Shown: positions 8,429-17,416, counted from the first letter of the stretch. The stretch is 59,740 bases of DNA from Clostridiales bacterium (GCA_003507395.1 DNVW01000018.1:1-59740), one strand, 5' to 3'. Made by a program: numbers and translations. Notes: generated by a model from the sequence alone, not told the origin.

Positions 8429-10675
8429 ATGTTAAAAATTTTAAGAAATCTGAAGGAATCATTTTTCTCTGTTATAATTATAGTACTATTATTATGCTTA
8501 CAGGCAGCTACAGATTTGGCATTACCTGACTATACATCAAAAATTGTAAACATAGGAATACAACAAGGTGGAATCAAAAATGTTTCACCAGAGGTAATAA
8601 GAAAAAGTCAAATGGAGAATGTATTATTATTGACAACAGGAGATGAAAAAATAATAAACAGCTATACCTTAATATCTAAAGAGAATTTAGAGACTAAAGA
8701 ATATGCAAAATACTTAAAAAAGTATCCAGCACTGGAAGAACAAGAAATATACATACTTAACAATTTAAAACAAGAAGAACAAGAAGAACTAAATTCCATA
8801 ATGGCAAGACCTTTAATGATGTTATATAGCATTACAAGTGAAGAAACAGCACATGAATTAAAAAACAAAATATTACAAGAGTTTCCAAAAACACAGCAAA
8901 GCATAATTGAGCAGATGGATTTATTAAGCATAATAAAAACTATGCCAGAAGAGCAAAAGAATAAAATTATAGAGGAAACTAGTAAATTAATAGATGAAAA
9001 ATTAGGCAATATGACAGAACAAGTTGCAATACAAGCGACTAGGCAAGAATATGTAGAAGTAGGAATGGATTTAGATAAAATTCAAAATAATTACATATTG
9101 ATTGCAGGTATGCAAATGTTAGGAGTAGCTTTAATAAGCACGACTGCGGCAATAATAATAATGTATTTATCATCAAAAGTAGCCGCTAAGCTAGGGCAAA
9201 ACCTAAGGGATAAAGTATTTAAAAAAGTTTTGGGATTTTCAATAGAAGAGTTTAAAAACTTTTCTACAGCTTCTCTAATAACTCGTAGTACCAATGATAT
9301 ACAACAAATTCAGAATCTTATTACAATGCTATTTAGAGTAGTAGTATATGCTCCAATAGTAGGTATAGGTGGATTTATAAGGGTATTAAATAGAAGTAAT
9401 ACATCAATGGCATGGATTATAGGGTTAGCAATTTTATGCATAATAGGAATAATGCTACTTTTATTTATTATAGCAATGCCCAAATTTAAAAAATTGCAAG
9501 AATTAGTAGATAAATTAAATTTAGTATCAAGAGAAATACTAACAGGTTTGCCAGTAATAAGGGCATTTAATACAGAAAAAAAAGAAGAAAAAAGATTTGA
9601 TAGTGCAAATCAAATTTTGATGAAAACAAACATATTTGTAAATAAAGCAATGAGTTTAATGATGCCTGCTTTAATGTTTATTATGAATTCAATAGCACTA
9701 TTAATTATATGGGTTGGGGGACACAATGTTGCAGAAGGAAATATTCAAGTTGGAGACATGATGGCTTTTATACAATATACAATGCAAATAGTAATAAGCT
9801 TTTTAGTTATTGCTATGATTGCAATAATGCTACCACGTGCTCAAGTCTCAGCAAATCGTATAAATGAAATATTGGAAAAAGAACCAAGAATAAAAGACAA
9901 AGAAGAAACAAAAAACTTTGATGGTAGCAAAAAGGGACTAGTGGAATTTAAAAATGTTTCATTTAGATATCCTGACGCAGATGCAGAACTATTAACAGAT
10001 ATCACATTTACAGCAGAACCAGGAAAGACAACTGCAATAATAGGAAGTACAGGCAGTGGAAAATCAACTATTGTAAATTTAATACCACGTTTTTATGATG
10101 TAACAGGAGGAGAACTATTAATAGATGGTGTTAATATTAAAGATGTACCTCAACATGAATTGAGAAAAAGAATAGGATTTGTTCCACAAAAAGGACTTTT
10201 GTTTTCAGGAACAATAGAATCAAACATAAAATACGGCAATCCAGAAATGTCTGACGAGCAAATGAAAGAAGCTGCTAAAATAGCACAAGCAACGGAATTT
10301 ATTGAAGCAAAGCCAGATAAATATAAATCAGAAATAGCACAAGGTGGAGCAAATGTATCAGGAGGTCAAAAACAACGTTTATCAATAGCAAGAGCAATTG
10401 CAATAGACCCAGAGATATTTGTTTTTGATGATAGTTTTTCTGCATTAGATTTAAAAACAGATAGTAAATTAAGAGCAGCTTTAGCAACAAAAACTAAAGA
10501 TAAAACAGTAATTATAGTTGCACAAAGAGTTAGTACGATTTTGAACGCGGATCAAATAATTGTACTAGAAGAAGGCAAAATTGTTGGAATAGGAACACAT
10601 CAAGAACTTATGAAAAAGTGTGATACATATTCACAAATAGCATTATCACAACTTTCAAAGGAGGAATTAGAATAA
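8429..10675 (+). CDS. heterodimeric ABC exporter, subunit with non-catalytic Walker B
   Basis: This 748-residue half-transporter has six membrane segments and a C-terminal nucleotide-binding domain. Walker A is GSTGSGKST (539-547), the signature VSGGQKQR (643-650), and Walker B FVFDDSFSALD, where Asp668 replaces the usual catalytic glutamate. That substitution is characteristic of one partner of heterodimeric exporters such as BmrCD, LmrCD or TM287/288. Unusually, a hydrophilic, Gln/Glu/Lys-rich insertion of about 180 residues (roughly 35-215) lies between the first and second membrane segments and would face outside. AGGAGG precedes the start. The stop overlaps the partner's ATG (TAATG), so both are made together. 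Likely role: drug, lipid or peptide export. Confidence 0.93.
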   Translation: MLKILRNLKESFFSVIIIVLLLCLQAATDLALPDYTSKIVNIGIQQGGIKNVSPEVIRKSQMENVLLLTTGDEKIINSYTLISKENLETKEYAKYLKKYPALEEQEIYILNNLKQEEQEELNSIMARPLMMLYSITSEETAHELKNKILQEFPKTQQSIIEQMDLLSIIKTMPEEQKNKIIEETSKLIDEKLGNMTEQVAIQATRQEYVEVGMDLDKIQNNYILIAGMQMLGVALISTTAAIIIMYLSSKVAAKLGQNLRDKVFKKVLGFSIEEFKNFSTASLITRSTNDIQQIQNLITMLFRVVVYAPIVGIGGFIRVLNRSNTSMAWIIGLAILCIIGIMLLLFIIAMPKFKKLQELVDKLNLVSREILTGLPVIRAFNTEKKEEKRFDSANQILMKTNIFVNKAMSLMMPALMFIMNSIALLIIWVGGHNVAEGNIQVGDMMAFIQYTMQIVISFLVIAMIAIMLPRAQVSANRINEILEKEPRIKDKEETKNFDGSKKGLVEFKNVSFRYPDADAELLTDITFTAEPGKTTAIIGSTGSGKSTIVNLIPRFYDVTGGELLIDGVNIKDVPQHELRKRIGFVPQKGLLFSGTIESNIKYGNPEMSDEQMKEAAKIAQATEFIEAKPDKYKSEIAQGGANVSGGQKQRLSIARAIAIDPEIFVFDDSFSALDLKTDSKLRAALATKTKDKTVIIVAQRVSTILNADQIIVLEEGKIVGIGTHQELMKKCDTYSQIALSQLSKEELE

Positions 10676-12519
10676 TGAATAATCAAACCAAAAAGCCTCC
10701 TATGGGAGGAATGGGACCAAGCAAAGGGCCAATGTCTGTTGAAAAGGCAAAAGATTTTAAAGGTACTACTAAAAAATTATTAAACAATTATTTATCTAAT
10801 TATAAAATTGCAATTATTATAGTAATAATATTTGCAATAGGAAGTACAATATTTTCAATAGTTGGACCAAAAATATTAGGAAATGCAACAACAGAAATAT
10901 ATAATGGATTAATAAGCAAAATATCAGGTGGAGAAGGAATAAATTTTCAAAAAATATTAGAAATACTATTAACCCTATTAGGCCTATACCTAATAAGTAT
11001 GCTGTTTTCAGCAATACAAGGCTTTACAATGACAGGGGTAGCACAAAAATTAACATATAAAATGCGTAATGAGTTAATAGAAAAAATAAATAAATTACCA
11101 ATGAAATATTTTGATAAAAGAACTAATGGAGAAGTACTATCAATAATTTCAAATGATATTGATACATTATCTCAAAATCTAAATCAGTGCATTACACAAA
11201 TAATAACATCAATTTGTACATTAATAGGAATATTAATAATGATGCTCTCAATTAGTTGGCAAATGACTATTGCTTCTTTAATAATATTACCAGTGGCTGC
11301 ATTATTAGTAAAGAAAATAGTATCAAAATCACAAAAGTATTTTAAAAATCAACAAGACTACTTAGGTCATGTAAATGGTCAAGTAGAAGAGATATATGGT
11401 GGGCACACAATAGTAAAAGCTTTTAATAGCGAAAAAACAGCAATAAGTGAATTTGAAAAAGCAAATCAAGAATTATACAGGTCAGGATGGAAATCTCAGT
11501 TTTTATCAGGATTAATACATCCTGTAATGAATTTTATAAGTAATGTTGGATATGTAGCAGTAGCAATTTTAGGTGGCTATTTTGCCGCACAAGGAAAGAT
11601 TACAGTAGGAAACATACAATCTTTTATACAGTATAACAAGCAATTTACACAGCCAATAAACCAAATTGCACAGGTTTCTGGTATGATACAAGCAATGGTA
11701 GCAGCTTCAGAAAGAGTATTTGAATTTTTAGAAGAACCAGAAGAAGTAAAAAATATAGAAAATTCTAAAACTACAGAACATATAAAAGGAAATGTGCAAT
11801 TTGAACATGTTAATTTCGGATATGACGCTGACAAAGTAATAATAAATGATTTTAATGCTAATATACAGAATGGTCAAAAAATAGCCATAGTAGGACCAAC
11901 AGGTGCTGGAAAAACAACAATAGTAAAACTTCTTATGAGATTTTATGATGTAAACAGTGGGGCAATATTACTAGATGGCAACAACATAAAAGAATTTGAA
12001 CGAGGAGAATTAAGAAGAGTATTTGGTATGGTATTACAAGATACATGGTTATTTGGAGGAACAGTAAAAGAGAATATAAAATATGGAAAAGAAGATGCAA
12101 CAGACACAGAAGTAATAGAAGCTGCTAAGGCGGCTCATGTACATCATTTTATAAAAACATTACCAAAAGGATATGATGCATTAATAGATGAAGAATCAAG
12201 TAACATTTCTACAGGTCAAAAACAATTGATTACAATAGCACGAGTAATTTTAACAAATCCCAAAATATTAATATTAGATGAAGCAACAAGTTCTATAGAT
12301 ACAAGAACAGAGCAACAAATACAAACAGCAATGGACAACTTAATGAAGGGCAGAACCAGTTTTATAATTGCACATAGATTATCAACAATAAGAAATGCAG
12401 ATTTAATACTTGTAATGGAACATGGAGATATAGTAGAGCAAGGAACACATAGTGAATTATTAGAAAAAAATGGAGCATATGCAAGACTATACAATTCTCA
12501 ATTTGATTTAGAAGAATGA
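10675..12519 (+). CDS. heterodimeric ABC exporter, catalytic partner subunit
   Basis: The 614-residue partner has a short cytoplasmic N-terminal extension rich in Gly/Pro/Met (PPMGGMGPSKGP), six membrane segments and a nucleotide-binding domain. Walker A is GPTGAGKTT (407-415) and Walker B LILDEATSSID keeps catalytic Glu536. Its signature is ISTGQKQL (511-518) rather than LSGGQ. In a head-to-tail dimer this weak signature would pair with the Asp668-containing site of the first subunit, giving one degenerate and one active ATP site. It begins at the TAATG overlap with the first gene, and a terminator follows at 12524. Substrate unknown. Confidence 0.93.
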   Translation: MNNQTKKPPMGGMGPSKGPMSVEKAKDFKGTTKKLLNNYLSNYKIAIIIVIIFAIGSTIFSIVGPKILGNATTEIYNGLISKISGGEGINFQKILEILLTLLGLYLISMLFSAIQGFTMTGVAQKLTYKMRNELIEKINKLPMKYFDKRTNGEVLSIISNDIDTLSQNLNQCITQIITSICTLIGILIMMLSISWQMTIASLIILPVAALLVKKIVSKSQKYFKNQQDYLGHVNGQVEEIYGGHTIVKAFNSEKTAISEFEKANQELYRSGWKSQFLSGLIHPVMNFISNVGYVAVAILGGYFAAQGKITVGNIQSFIQYNKQFTQPINQIAQVSGMIQAMVAASERVFEFLEEPEEVKNIENSKTTEHIKGNVQFEHVNFGYDADKVIINDFNANIQNGQKIAIVGPTGAGKTTIVKLLMRFYDVNSGAILLDGNNIKEFERGELRRVFGMVLQDTWLFGGTVKENIKYGKEDATDTEVIEAAKAAHVHHFIKTLPKGYDALIDEESSNISTGQKQLITIARVILTNPKILILDEATSSIDTRTEQQIQTAMDNLMKGRTSFIIAHRLSTIRNADLILVMEHGDIVEQGTHSELLEKNGAYARLYNSQFDLEE

Positions 12520-12523
12520 AAAG

Positions 12524-12551
12524 AAAAATGAGTTTTGAACTCATTTTTTAT
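12524..12551 (+). terminator. terminator after ABC exporter operon
   Basis: Hairpin arms AAAAATGAG and CTCATTTTT around a TTTTGAA loop, ending in T-rich sequence, directly after the exporter stop codon. Confidence 0.75.
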
Positions 12552-12580
12552 ATGTTCTAAGAAGTATATTTTAAAAAATA

Positions 12581-12609
12581 TTGTAAATAAATAGAAAATA
12601 TTGTATAAT
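12581..12609 (+). promoter_or_regulatory. sigma-A promoter of the deoxyribosyltransferase operon
   Basis: TTGTAA (12581-12586) and TATAAT (12604-12609) with a 17-base spacer. The start site would be near 12616, after the alternative upstream TTG codon at 12611, which supports translation from 12638. Confidence 0.75.
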
Positions 12610-12637
12610 ATTGGTAAAATTTAGGGAGGGCGATACT

Positions 12638-13072
12638 ATGAAAAGAATTTATTTTGCAGCACCTTTGTTTAATGAAATGGAACTTAAGAGAAATGAAGAA
12701 TATACTATATTGTTAGAAAAATGGGGATATGAAGTTTATTTACCACAAAGAGAAGCGGGACTTTCAGCACAAATTTTAAAGGATGAGAGCAAAGATAAGT
12801 TGGAAATAAACAAAAGAATATTTAATACTGATTTAAATGGAATAAAAAATTGTGATATTTTAATATTTTTTCTAGATGGAAGGGTACCAGATGAAGGTGC
12901 TTGTGTAGAATTAGGAATTGCATATGCTTTAGGAAAGAAGTGTATAGGATATAAAACAGATGATAGAAATTTAGATTTTACAGGTGATGATAATTTATTT
13001 ATAGAAGGATGTATGGATTTTAAAGTAATACATAATAAGGAAGAATTAAAAAAAGCATTAATGGAGAATTAA
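12638..13072 (+). CDS. nucleoside 2-deoxyribosyltransferase-like protein
   Basis: This family moves deoxyribose between bases or hydrolyses deoxynucleoside monophosphates (DNPH1/RCL-like). The 144-residue protein begins MKRIYFAAPLFNEME, has VYLPQREAG, a CDILIFFLDGRVPDEGACVELGIAYALGK block with the conserved DG and the glutamate of the ELG motif, the usual nucleophile position. Translation starts at 12638 after TAGGGAGGG (12622-12630); the promoter downstream of the longer ORF's first codon rules out the extension. It heads a tightly packed four-gene operon (membrane glycosyltransferase, P-loop kinase, PHP phosphoesterase), so its product may feed a nucleotide-salvage or modification step. Confidence 0.85.
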   Translation: MKRIYFAAPLFNEMELKRNEEYTILLEKWGYEVYLPQREAGLSAQILKDESKDKLEINKRIFNTDLNGIKNCDILIFFLDGRVPDEGACVELGIAYALGKKCIGYKTDDRNLDFTGDDNLFIEGCMDFKVIHNKEELKKALMEN

Positions 13073-13075
13073 TAT

Positions 13076-14329
13076 ATGGATTTGTTTGTTAAATTAACGA
13101 TTACTGGTCTTATATTCTATACTATATTTTTTTATATTAGGACTAAAATCTTCTTAAATAAAGCGATAAATGAGAAAAATAATATAAAACAAATAGAGCA
13201 AAAGAGTAGAGAAATAATAATTGCAATTCCTGTTTTAAGAGAGCAAAATTGTATAGAAAATACAATAAAGTATTTTAATACAATTACTAAAGATATACCA
13301 ATAATATTAATAACAACTCAAAAAGAAATAAAAGAAAATCTAACAAATGAAAAAACAACACAAGATATAATAGAAGAAAAAATAGTAACAAAATATAAAA
13401 ATGTGTATTGGATTGATTATCCATATACTACAGGATATATGTCAGATCAATTAAATTATATGCTTGAGAATTTAGAAAAAATTTTTAATAGAAAAGTAGA
13501 TTTAGATAAAACATATTTAGCATTGTATAATGCTGATAGTAGACCAAATGAAAATACTTTTGAGGAAATAAGGCAAAAAATAGAAAACAACAATGTAGTG
13601 CAACAATATTCGTATTGTATGCAAAATTATGAAAAAATAAAATGTATACCAAAAGGATTTTCAATATATCAATCTAATTTTGAACTTAAAACAGGGTTAA
13701 TAAATAGTTTTTTCAAAAGTAATATACTATATACTCATGTCGTTGGACATGGGCTAATTATCAATATGAAATTATTAAAAGAGTTAGGAAACTTTAATAC
13801 TGAGTTTTGGTGTGAAGATATATATTTAGGAATACAACTAAAATTTAATAATATAAAAATAACACCATTATTAACTTTGGAGAATATGGAAACACCTGAT
13901 AGACTAAGTAAAATAATAAAGCAAAATTCTGTATGGTTTAAAACTACAAGTCAATTTTGGAAGATTTATAAAGATATAGTAAAAAAAGGACAAGTTAAAA
14001 ATAAGATTAGAGGATTAATTGGAATTATTAATGAATTTAGATGTGCTATAAATTGGATAGGTTTTCCAATACTATTGCTAATATCAATTATAATTTCTAT
14101 AATTGTCAAAAATTATGTATTACTATTGATAATCATAATTAGTTATTTTTTTTATATTATAGTAAATACAATGTGTACTATAAATGTAATTAATAAATTA
14201 GATGATAAAAAATATAACGTAACTCTAAATTTAATAATAGATGTTTTAATTGCTACAACTATATCAAATATAGGACCATTATATTCTATAATATTTAATA
14301 AAAAAGAGAAATATAAAACAGAGAGATGA
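13076..14329 (+). CDS. membrane glycosyltransferase, family 2
   Basis: The 417-residue protein has an N-terminal membrane helix, a cytoplasmic GT-A domain and two or three C-terminal membrane helices (about 325-400). Motifs fit GT2: IAIPVLREQN near the start, LYNADSRP as the DxD-like metal site, GHGLIINMKLL, then FWCEDIYLGIQL as the ED catalytic motif and QNSVWFKT in place of QxxRW. Family members use nucleotide sugars to extend lipid-linked or secreted glycans. The start lies three bases after the preceding stop and the end overlaps the kinase gene (ATGA), so it belongs to this operon. The sugar and acceptor are unknown. Confidence 0.82.
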   Translation: MDLFVKLTITGLIFYTIFFYIRTKIFLNKAINEKNNIKQIEQKSREIIIAIPVLREQNCIENTIKYFNTITKDIPIILITTQKEIKENLTNEKTTQDIIEEKIVTKYKNVYWIDYPYTTGYMSDQLNYMLENLEKIFNRKVDLDKTYLALYNADSRPNENTFEEIRQKIENNNVVQQYSYCMQNYEKIKCIPKGFSIYQSNFELKTGLINSFFKSNILYTHVVGHGLIINMKLLKELGNFNTEFWCEDIYLGIQLKFNNIKITPLLTLENMETPDRLSKIIKQNSVWFKTTSQFWKIYKDIVKKGQVKNKIRGLIGIINEFRCAINWIGFPILLLISIIISIIVKNYVLLLIIIISYFFYIIVNTMCTINVINKLDDKKYNVTLNLIIDVLIATTISNIGPLYSIIFNKKEKYKTER

Positions 14330-14334
14330 TTTTT

Positions 14335-15018
14335 ATGAATGAAGGAAAAATTGTAATAGTAGAAGGGACATCTTGTGTTGGAAAGACAACTTTATGTGAA
14401 GAATTGAAAAAACTAGGATGGATTGTATTACCTGAGGCAATTAGATATTTAGAACAAGAAACAGGGAAAAGTGGAGATGAAGCATCTCCTATACCAGGTT
14501 CACAAGAAGAGGAAGAATATTATCAGGATCAACTATTTAGAATAGAAAAGCAGAAAATATTAGAAGCAAATAAATTAAAAAAACAAGGTAAAAAAGTGAT
14601 AATAGATAAAAGTGCAATTGCAACAGTAGCTACAGCAAAAGCGTTTGAAGAACCAAAAGGGTTTAATGGAACATTTAAGAGAGCATATATGAAATATTGT
14701 GAAATGTTACAAGAACTGAAAAATGAAGGCTTAATAGAATGTGATGTATTCTTACTTTTAACGGCGGATTATAATACAATATGTGAAAGAAATAAAACAA
14801 GAAATCATATATTAGAGGGAATATGGCTTGAAGAGAAAACAATAGTAAGTCAAAGAGAAGTGCTTGAAAAAATGACAGATGAAATTGTTGGAGGTATTAG
14901 TAAAAATACTATTAAAAAGAAAATTTTAGATACAAGTAGTTTAACAAAAAAGGAAGTTTTAGATGAATTTAATGAACTTTTAAATAATTGGGAAAGAAAT
15001 GAATTAGAAATAGAGTAG
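14335..15018 (+). CDS. P-loop nucleoside/nucleotide kinase-like protein
   Basis: The N-terminus carries a Walker A loop (IVEGTSCVGKTTL) of the thymidylate kinase/AAA_28-type P-loop kinases, with a later DKSAIAT strand and an IWLEEKT lid-like region. The protein is about 227 residues. The start is ambiguous: the ATG at 14326 overlaps the previous stop, but GAGAG at 14321-14325 is better spaced for the ATG at 14335, which I use. Family knowledge suggests phosphorylation of a nucleoside, nucleotide or other small molecule with ATP. Its place between a deoxyribosyltransferase and a PHP phosphoesterase fits nucleotide metabolism, but the substrate is not visible. Confidence 0.78.
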   Translation: MNEGKIVIVEGTSCVGKTTLCEELKKLGWIVLPEAIRYLEQETGKSGDEASPIPGSQEEEEYYQDQLFRIEKQKILEANKLKKQGKKVIIDKSAIATVATAKAFEEPKGFNGTFKRAYMKYCEMLQELKNEGLIECDVFLLLTADYNTICERNKTRNHILEGIWLEEKTIVSQREVLEKMTDEIVGGISKNTIKKKILDTSSLTKKEVLDEFNELLNNWERNELEIE

Positions 15019-15028
15019 GGAGATACAA

Positions 15029-15898
15029 ATGATAGATTTACATACACATACAAATTATTCAGATGGTACATGGAATTTAAGAAAAATATTAGAAGAAGCA
15101 GAAAAGACAAATATTGAAGTATTATCTATAACAGACCACAATACAATTAATTGTTATAAAGAATTAGAAAAAATAAATATTAAAGATATATTTAAAGGAA
15201 AAATAATACCGGGAGTAGAATTTAGTACTGTATTTGATGGTGTAATGTTTCATTTATTAGCTTATGATTTTGAATATAAAAAACTAAATAATTTTATATC
15301 TGAAAATTATGAGAATAAGAAACCAGATTTAAAAAAAGAATTTAATTATATGATAGAAAGTTGTAAGAAAAATAATGTAAAAATAGGAAATCTAGAATAT
15401 GAAGAATATAAAGGATGGCCAATAGATATTATTTTTCCTGAGATAAAAAAATATGAAGAAAATAAAAAATATTTTAAAGAAGAAGAATGGGATGATATAG
15501 ATGTGTTCTTTAATTCTTGTGTGACGAACAAAAACTTTCCTGTATTTGTAGATTGTAGTATTCATTATCCTAAAGCAAATGTGGTTGCTGATGCGGTAAG
15601 AAATGCAGGAGGAAGACTTTTTGTAGCACATATTTTTAAATATCATTTAGAGGATACAATTAGCTTTTTAGATATATTAAAACAAAATAATATTATTGAT
15701 GGTGTAGAAGTATATCATTCAAGTTTTACAGAGGAACAAATAAAATTTTTAGATAAATATTGCAAAGATAATAATTTACTTATGTCGGGAGGGAGTGACT
15801 GCCATGGAGAAAAGAAGGCTGATAGAAAAATTGGTGTAGGATATGGAAAATTAAATATAAGCAAAGAAATATTAAAAGCATGGACTAATAAAAATTAG
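15029..15898 (+). CDS. PHP-domain phosphoesterase
   Basis: The 289-residue protein has the metal-binding motifs of the PHP superfamily in order: MIDLHTHTNYSDG (motif I), SITDHNT (II), PGVEFST (III), GRLFVAHIFKYH and GGSDCHGEKK (IV). Such enzymes use two or three metal ions to hydrolyse phosphoesters, including nucleoside bisphosphates (as in 3',5'-nucleotide phosphatases), histidinol phosphate or DNA ends. An insertion of about 100 residues (95-195) separates motifs III and IV. TAGGGAG lies before the start, 11 bases after the kinase stop, so it is the last gene of the operon, which ends at the terminator near 16046. Confidence 0.85.
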   Translation: MIDLHTHTNYSDGTWNLRKILEEAEKTNIEVLSITDHNTINCYKELEKINIKDIFKGKIIPGVEFSTVFDGVMFHLLAYDFEYKKLNNFISENYENKKPDLKKEFNYMIESCKKNNVKIGNLEYEEYKGWPIDIIFPEIKKYEENKKYFKEEEWDDIDVFFNSCVTNKNFPVFVDCSIHYPKANVVADAVRNAGGRLFVAHIFKYHLEDTISFLDILKQNNIIDGVEVYHSSFTEEQIKFLDKYCKDNNLLMSGGSDCHGEKKADRKIGVGYGKLNISKEILKAWTNKN

Positions 15899-16045
15899 TA
15901 AAATGTCAATAACATCAATAAGTATGAATTATATATTTTTTCGCCCTTCAAAGATACACAACACAATTTGATACAAAAGAATAAAGAATTCGTTTTAAAG
16001 TAATAACATATATGTAATTATTTTATAGAAAAAATACATAAAATC

Positions 16046-16082
16046 AAATGCCTCTAAAACGCTTAGAGGCATTTACTTTTTA
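16046..16082. terminator. bidirectional terminator between PHP gene and XRE gene
   Basis: Near-perfect arms AAATGCCTCTAA and TTAGAGGCATTT around AACGC, T-rich on both strands, between convergent genes. Confidence 0.85.
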
Positions 16083-16098
16083 GTAATAAATTTAATAT

Positions 16099-16416
16099 TT
16101 AATTTATACTTTTTATAAAAATGGCTAGTTCTTTTAGAGTATTACAACCAAGTTCAATCTGCTCATCTGTGAAAGTACTTAATATCACATTTGTTTCATG
16201 CTCTAAATTAGTATTTTTACCAAATAAAATATAATCAGCAGATGAATTACTTAAATCACAAAGCCTTTTCAATTTCTCAATAGATAAACAACTTCCACCA
16301 CGTTCAACAATACCTAAATATTGACCAGAAATACCAAGCAGTTTAGAAAATTCCTCTTTAGACATATTCATACTTTCACGTATATTTTTAATTCTTAAAC
16401 CAATTTCTTCTTTCAT
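16099..16416 (-). CDS. XRE-family transcriptional regulator
   Basis: The 105-residue protein has an N-terminal Cro/CI-type helix-turn-helix (GLRIKNIRESMNMSKEEFSK to about residue 65), followed by a short C-terminal helical part (ERGGSCLSIEKLKRLCDLS, TFTDEQIELGCNTLKELAIFI). Proteins of this class repress or activate neighbouring genes and often autoregulate. It is divergently transcribed from the Spo0A-like response regulator gene with about 136 bases between the starts. An 11-base perfect inverted repeat just upstream of its start could be its own operator. It is convergent with the PHP gene, sharing the terminator. Confidence 0.88.
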   Translation of the reverse strand: MKEEIGLRIKNIRESMNMSKEEFSKLLGISGQYLGIVERGGSCLSIEKLKRLCDLSNSSADYILFGKNTNLEHETNVILSTFTDEQIELGCNTLKELAIFIKSIN

Positions 16417-16434
16417 CTTTTACCTCACAAATAT

Positions 16435-16461
16435 TTTATAATTTTATTTTAAAATTATAAA
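16435..16461. promoter_or_regulatory. inverted repeat between XRE and Spo0A-like genes, possible operator
   Basis: TTTATAATTTT and AAAATTATAAA form a perfect 11-base inverted repeat with a five-base spacer, 18 bases before the XRE start codon. Its A/T richness makes chance a real alternative. Confidence 0.35.
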
Positions 16462-16552
16462 TAAATTAAAAAGTGACAAAAAACGACACATATTAGTAGA
16501 AAAATATTACAAATTGTGATAATATATGAAAAAAAGCAAGAGGAGTATTTTT

Positions 16553-17341
16553 ATGGAAAATAAAATGAAACTATTATTAATTGAAGATGATATTAATACT
16601 TGCGAGATATTTAAAAAAATAGAGAGAGCAAGAAAAGAAATAGAATTTATTAAAATTACAAATTCGGAAACAGAAGGATTAAAATGTGTAAAACAAAATA
16701 CACCAGAAGGAATAATATTAGACTTAGAATTAACAAATGGAAAAGGCAGTGGTTTTGGATTTTTAAAAGAATTACAAAAACTGAAATTAAAAGTTATGCC
16801 TAAAATTATAGTAAATACAAATATATGTACAGATTCAGTGTATGATTACTTACATGTTAATAAGGTGGACTTTATTTTTTATAAAAAACAAGACGGCTAT
16901 TCAGAAGAAAATGTAATAAATACACTATTATTACTAAGAGACTATAATGATTCTAGTGATTATACAGTTACAACATTAAAAAATGACGTAGAAGAATATG
17001 AAAAAGAAATATCTAGTAAAATAGATAATGAGCTAGACCTAATCGGAATAGGTTCACATTTGCAAGGAAGAAAGTATTTACATGATTCAATATATTATGC
17101 CATAACAAATAAAAATGAAGATGGAAAGTTTTCAATAATACAATACTTAGCAAAGAAATATAAAAAATCAAATAGTACAATAAGTAGAGCTATGCAAAAC
17201 GCAATATTATATGCATGGAGAATATCTGCAATAGAAGATTTAACAACATATTACACAGCAAAAATTAATTATGAAACGGGAATACCAACACCAACGGAGT
17301 TTATATATTACTATGCAAACAAAATCAAAAAAACAATTTAG
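16553..17341 (+). CDS. Spo0A-like response regulator (receiver plus Spo0A C-terminal domain)
   Basis: The start at 16553 follows AGAGGAG (16538-16544); the upstream in-frame ATG lacks a site. Residues 1-130 form a receiver domain with acidic pocket Glu11/Asp12/Asp13, phospho-acceptor Asp57 (IILDLEL), Thr89 and Lys111 (FYKK). After a charged linker, residues 157-262 match the Spo0A DNA-binding domain: GIGSHLQGRKYLHDSIYYAI, LAKKYKKSNSTISRAMQNAI, YAWR and the closing PTPTEFIYYYANKI. Spo0A is the master regulator of sporulation entry; at 262 residues this is the same architecture. It could be Spo0A itself in a diverged form or a paralogue; spoIVB, the usual neighbour of spo0A, is absent here. It sits beside an AgrC-like kinase. 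Confidence 0.88.
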   Translation: MENKMKLLLIEDDINTCEIFKKIERARKEIEFIKITNSETEGLKCVKQNTPEGIILDLELTNGKGSGFGFLKELQKLKLKVMPKIIVNTNICTDSVYDYLHVNKVDFIFYKKQDGYSEENVINTLLLLRDYNDSSDYTVTTLKNDVEEYEKEISSKIDNELDLIGIGSHLQGRKYLHDSIYYAITNKNEDGKFSIIQYLAKKYKKSNSTISRAMQNAILYAWRISAIEDLTTYYTAKINYETGIPTPTEFIYYYANKIKKTI

Positions 17342-17343
17342 CA

Positions 17344-17416
17344 GAATTAGGGACAATTAGGGACAGTCCCCAATTGTTCCATTAGCACAATTTGGGACTG
17401 TCCCTAATTGTCCCAA
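17344..17416. repeat. double-palindrome (REPIN-like) repeat, copy C
   Basis: The most complete copy: an extra half-unit AATTAGGGAC, then a palindromic unit (AATTAGGGAC, A, GTCCCCAATT), about 13 bases, then a second unit in which AATTTGGGAC and GTCCCTAATT surround one T. The two units are inverted relative to each other and could fold into one long hairpin. It lies directly after the Spo0A-like stop codon. Confidence 0.85.

Noticed and set aside
12638..15898. Deoxyribosyltransferase-kinase-PHP operon as an antiphage system
   Set aside because: No toxin, nuclease effector, phage remnant or known defence gene nearby; metabolic reading is more economical.
3014..17416. GGGACAGTCCC repeats as a CRISPR-like array
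   Set aside because: Only three scattered copies, no regular spacing or unique spacers, and no cas genes in the window.
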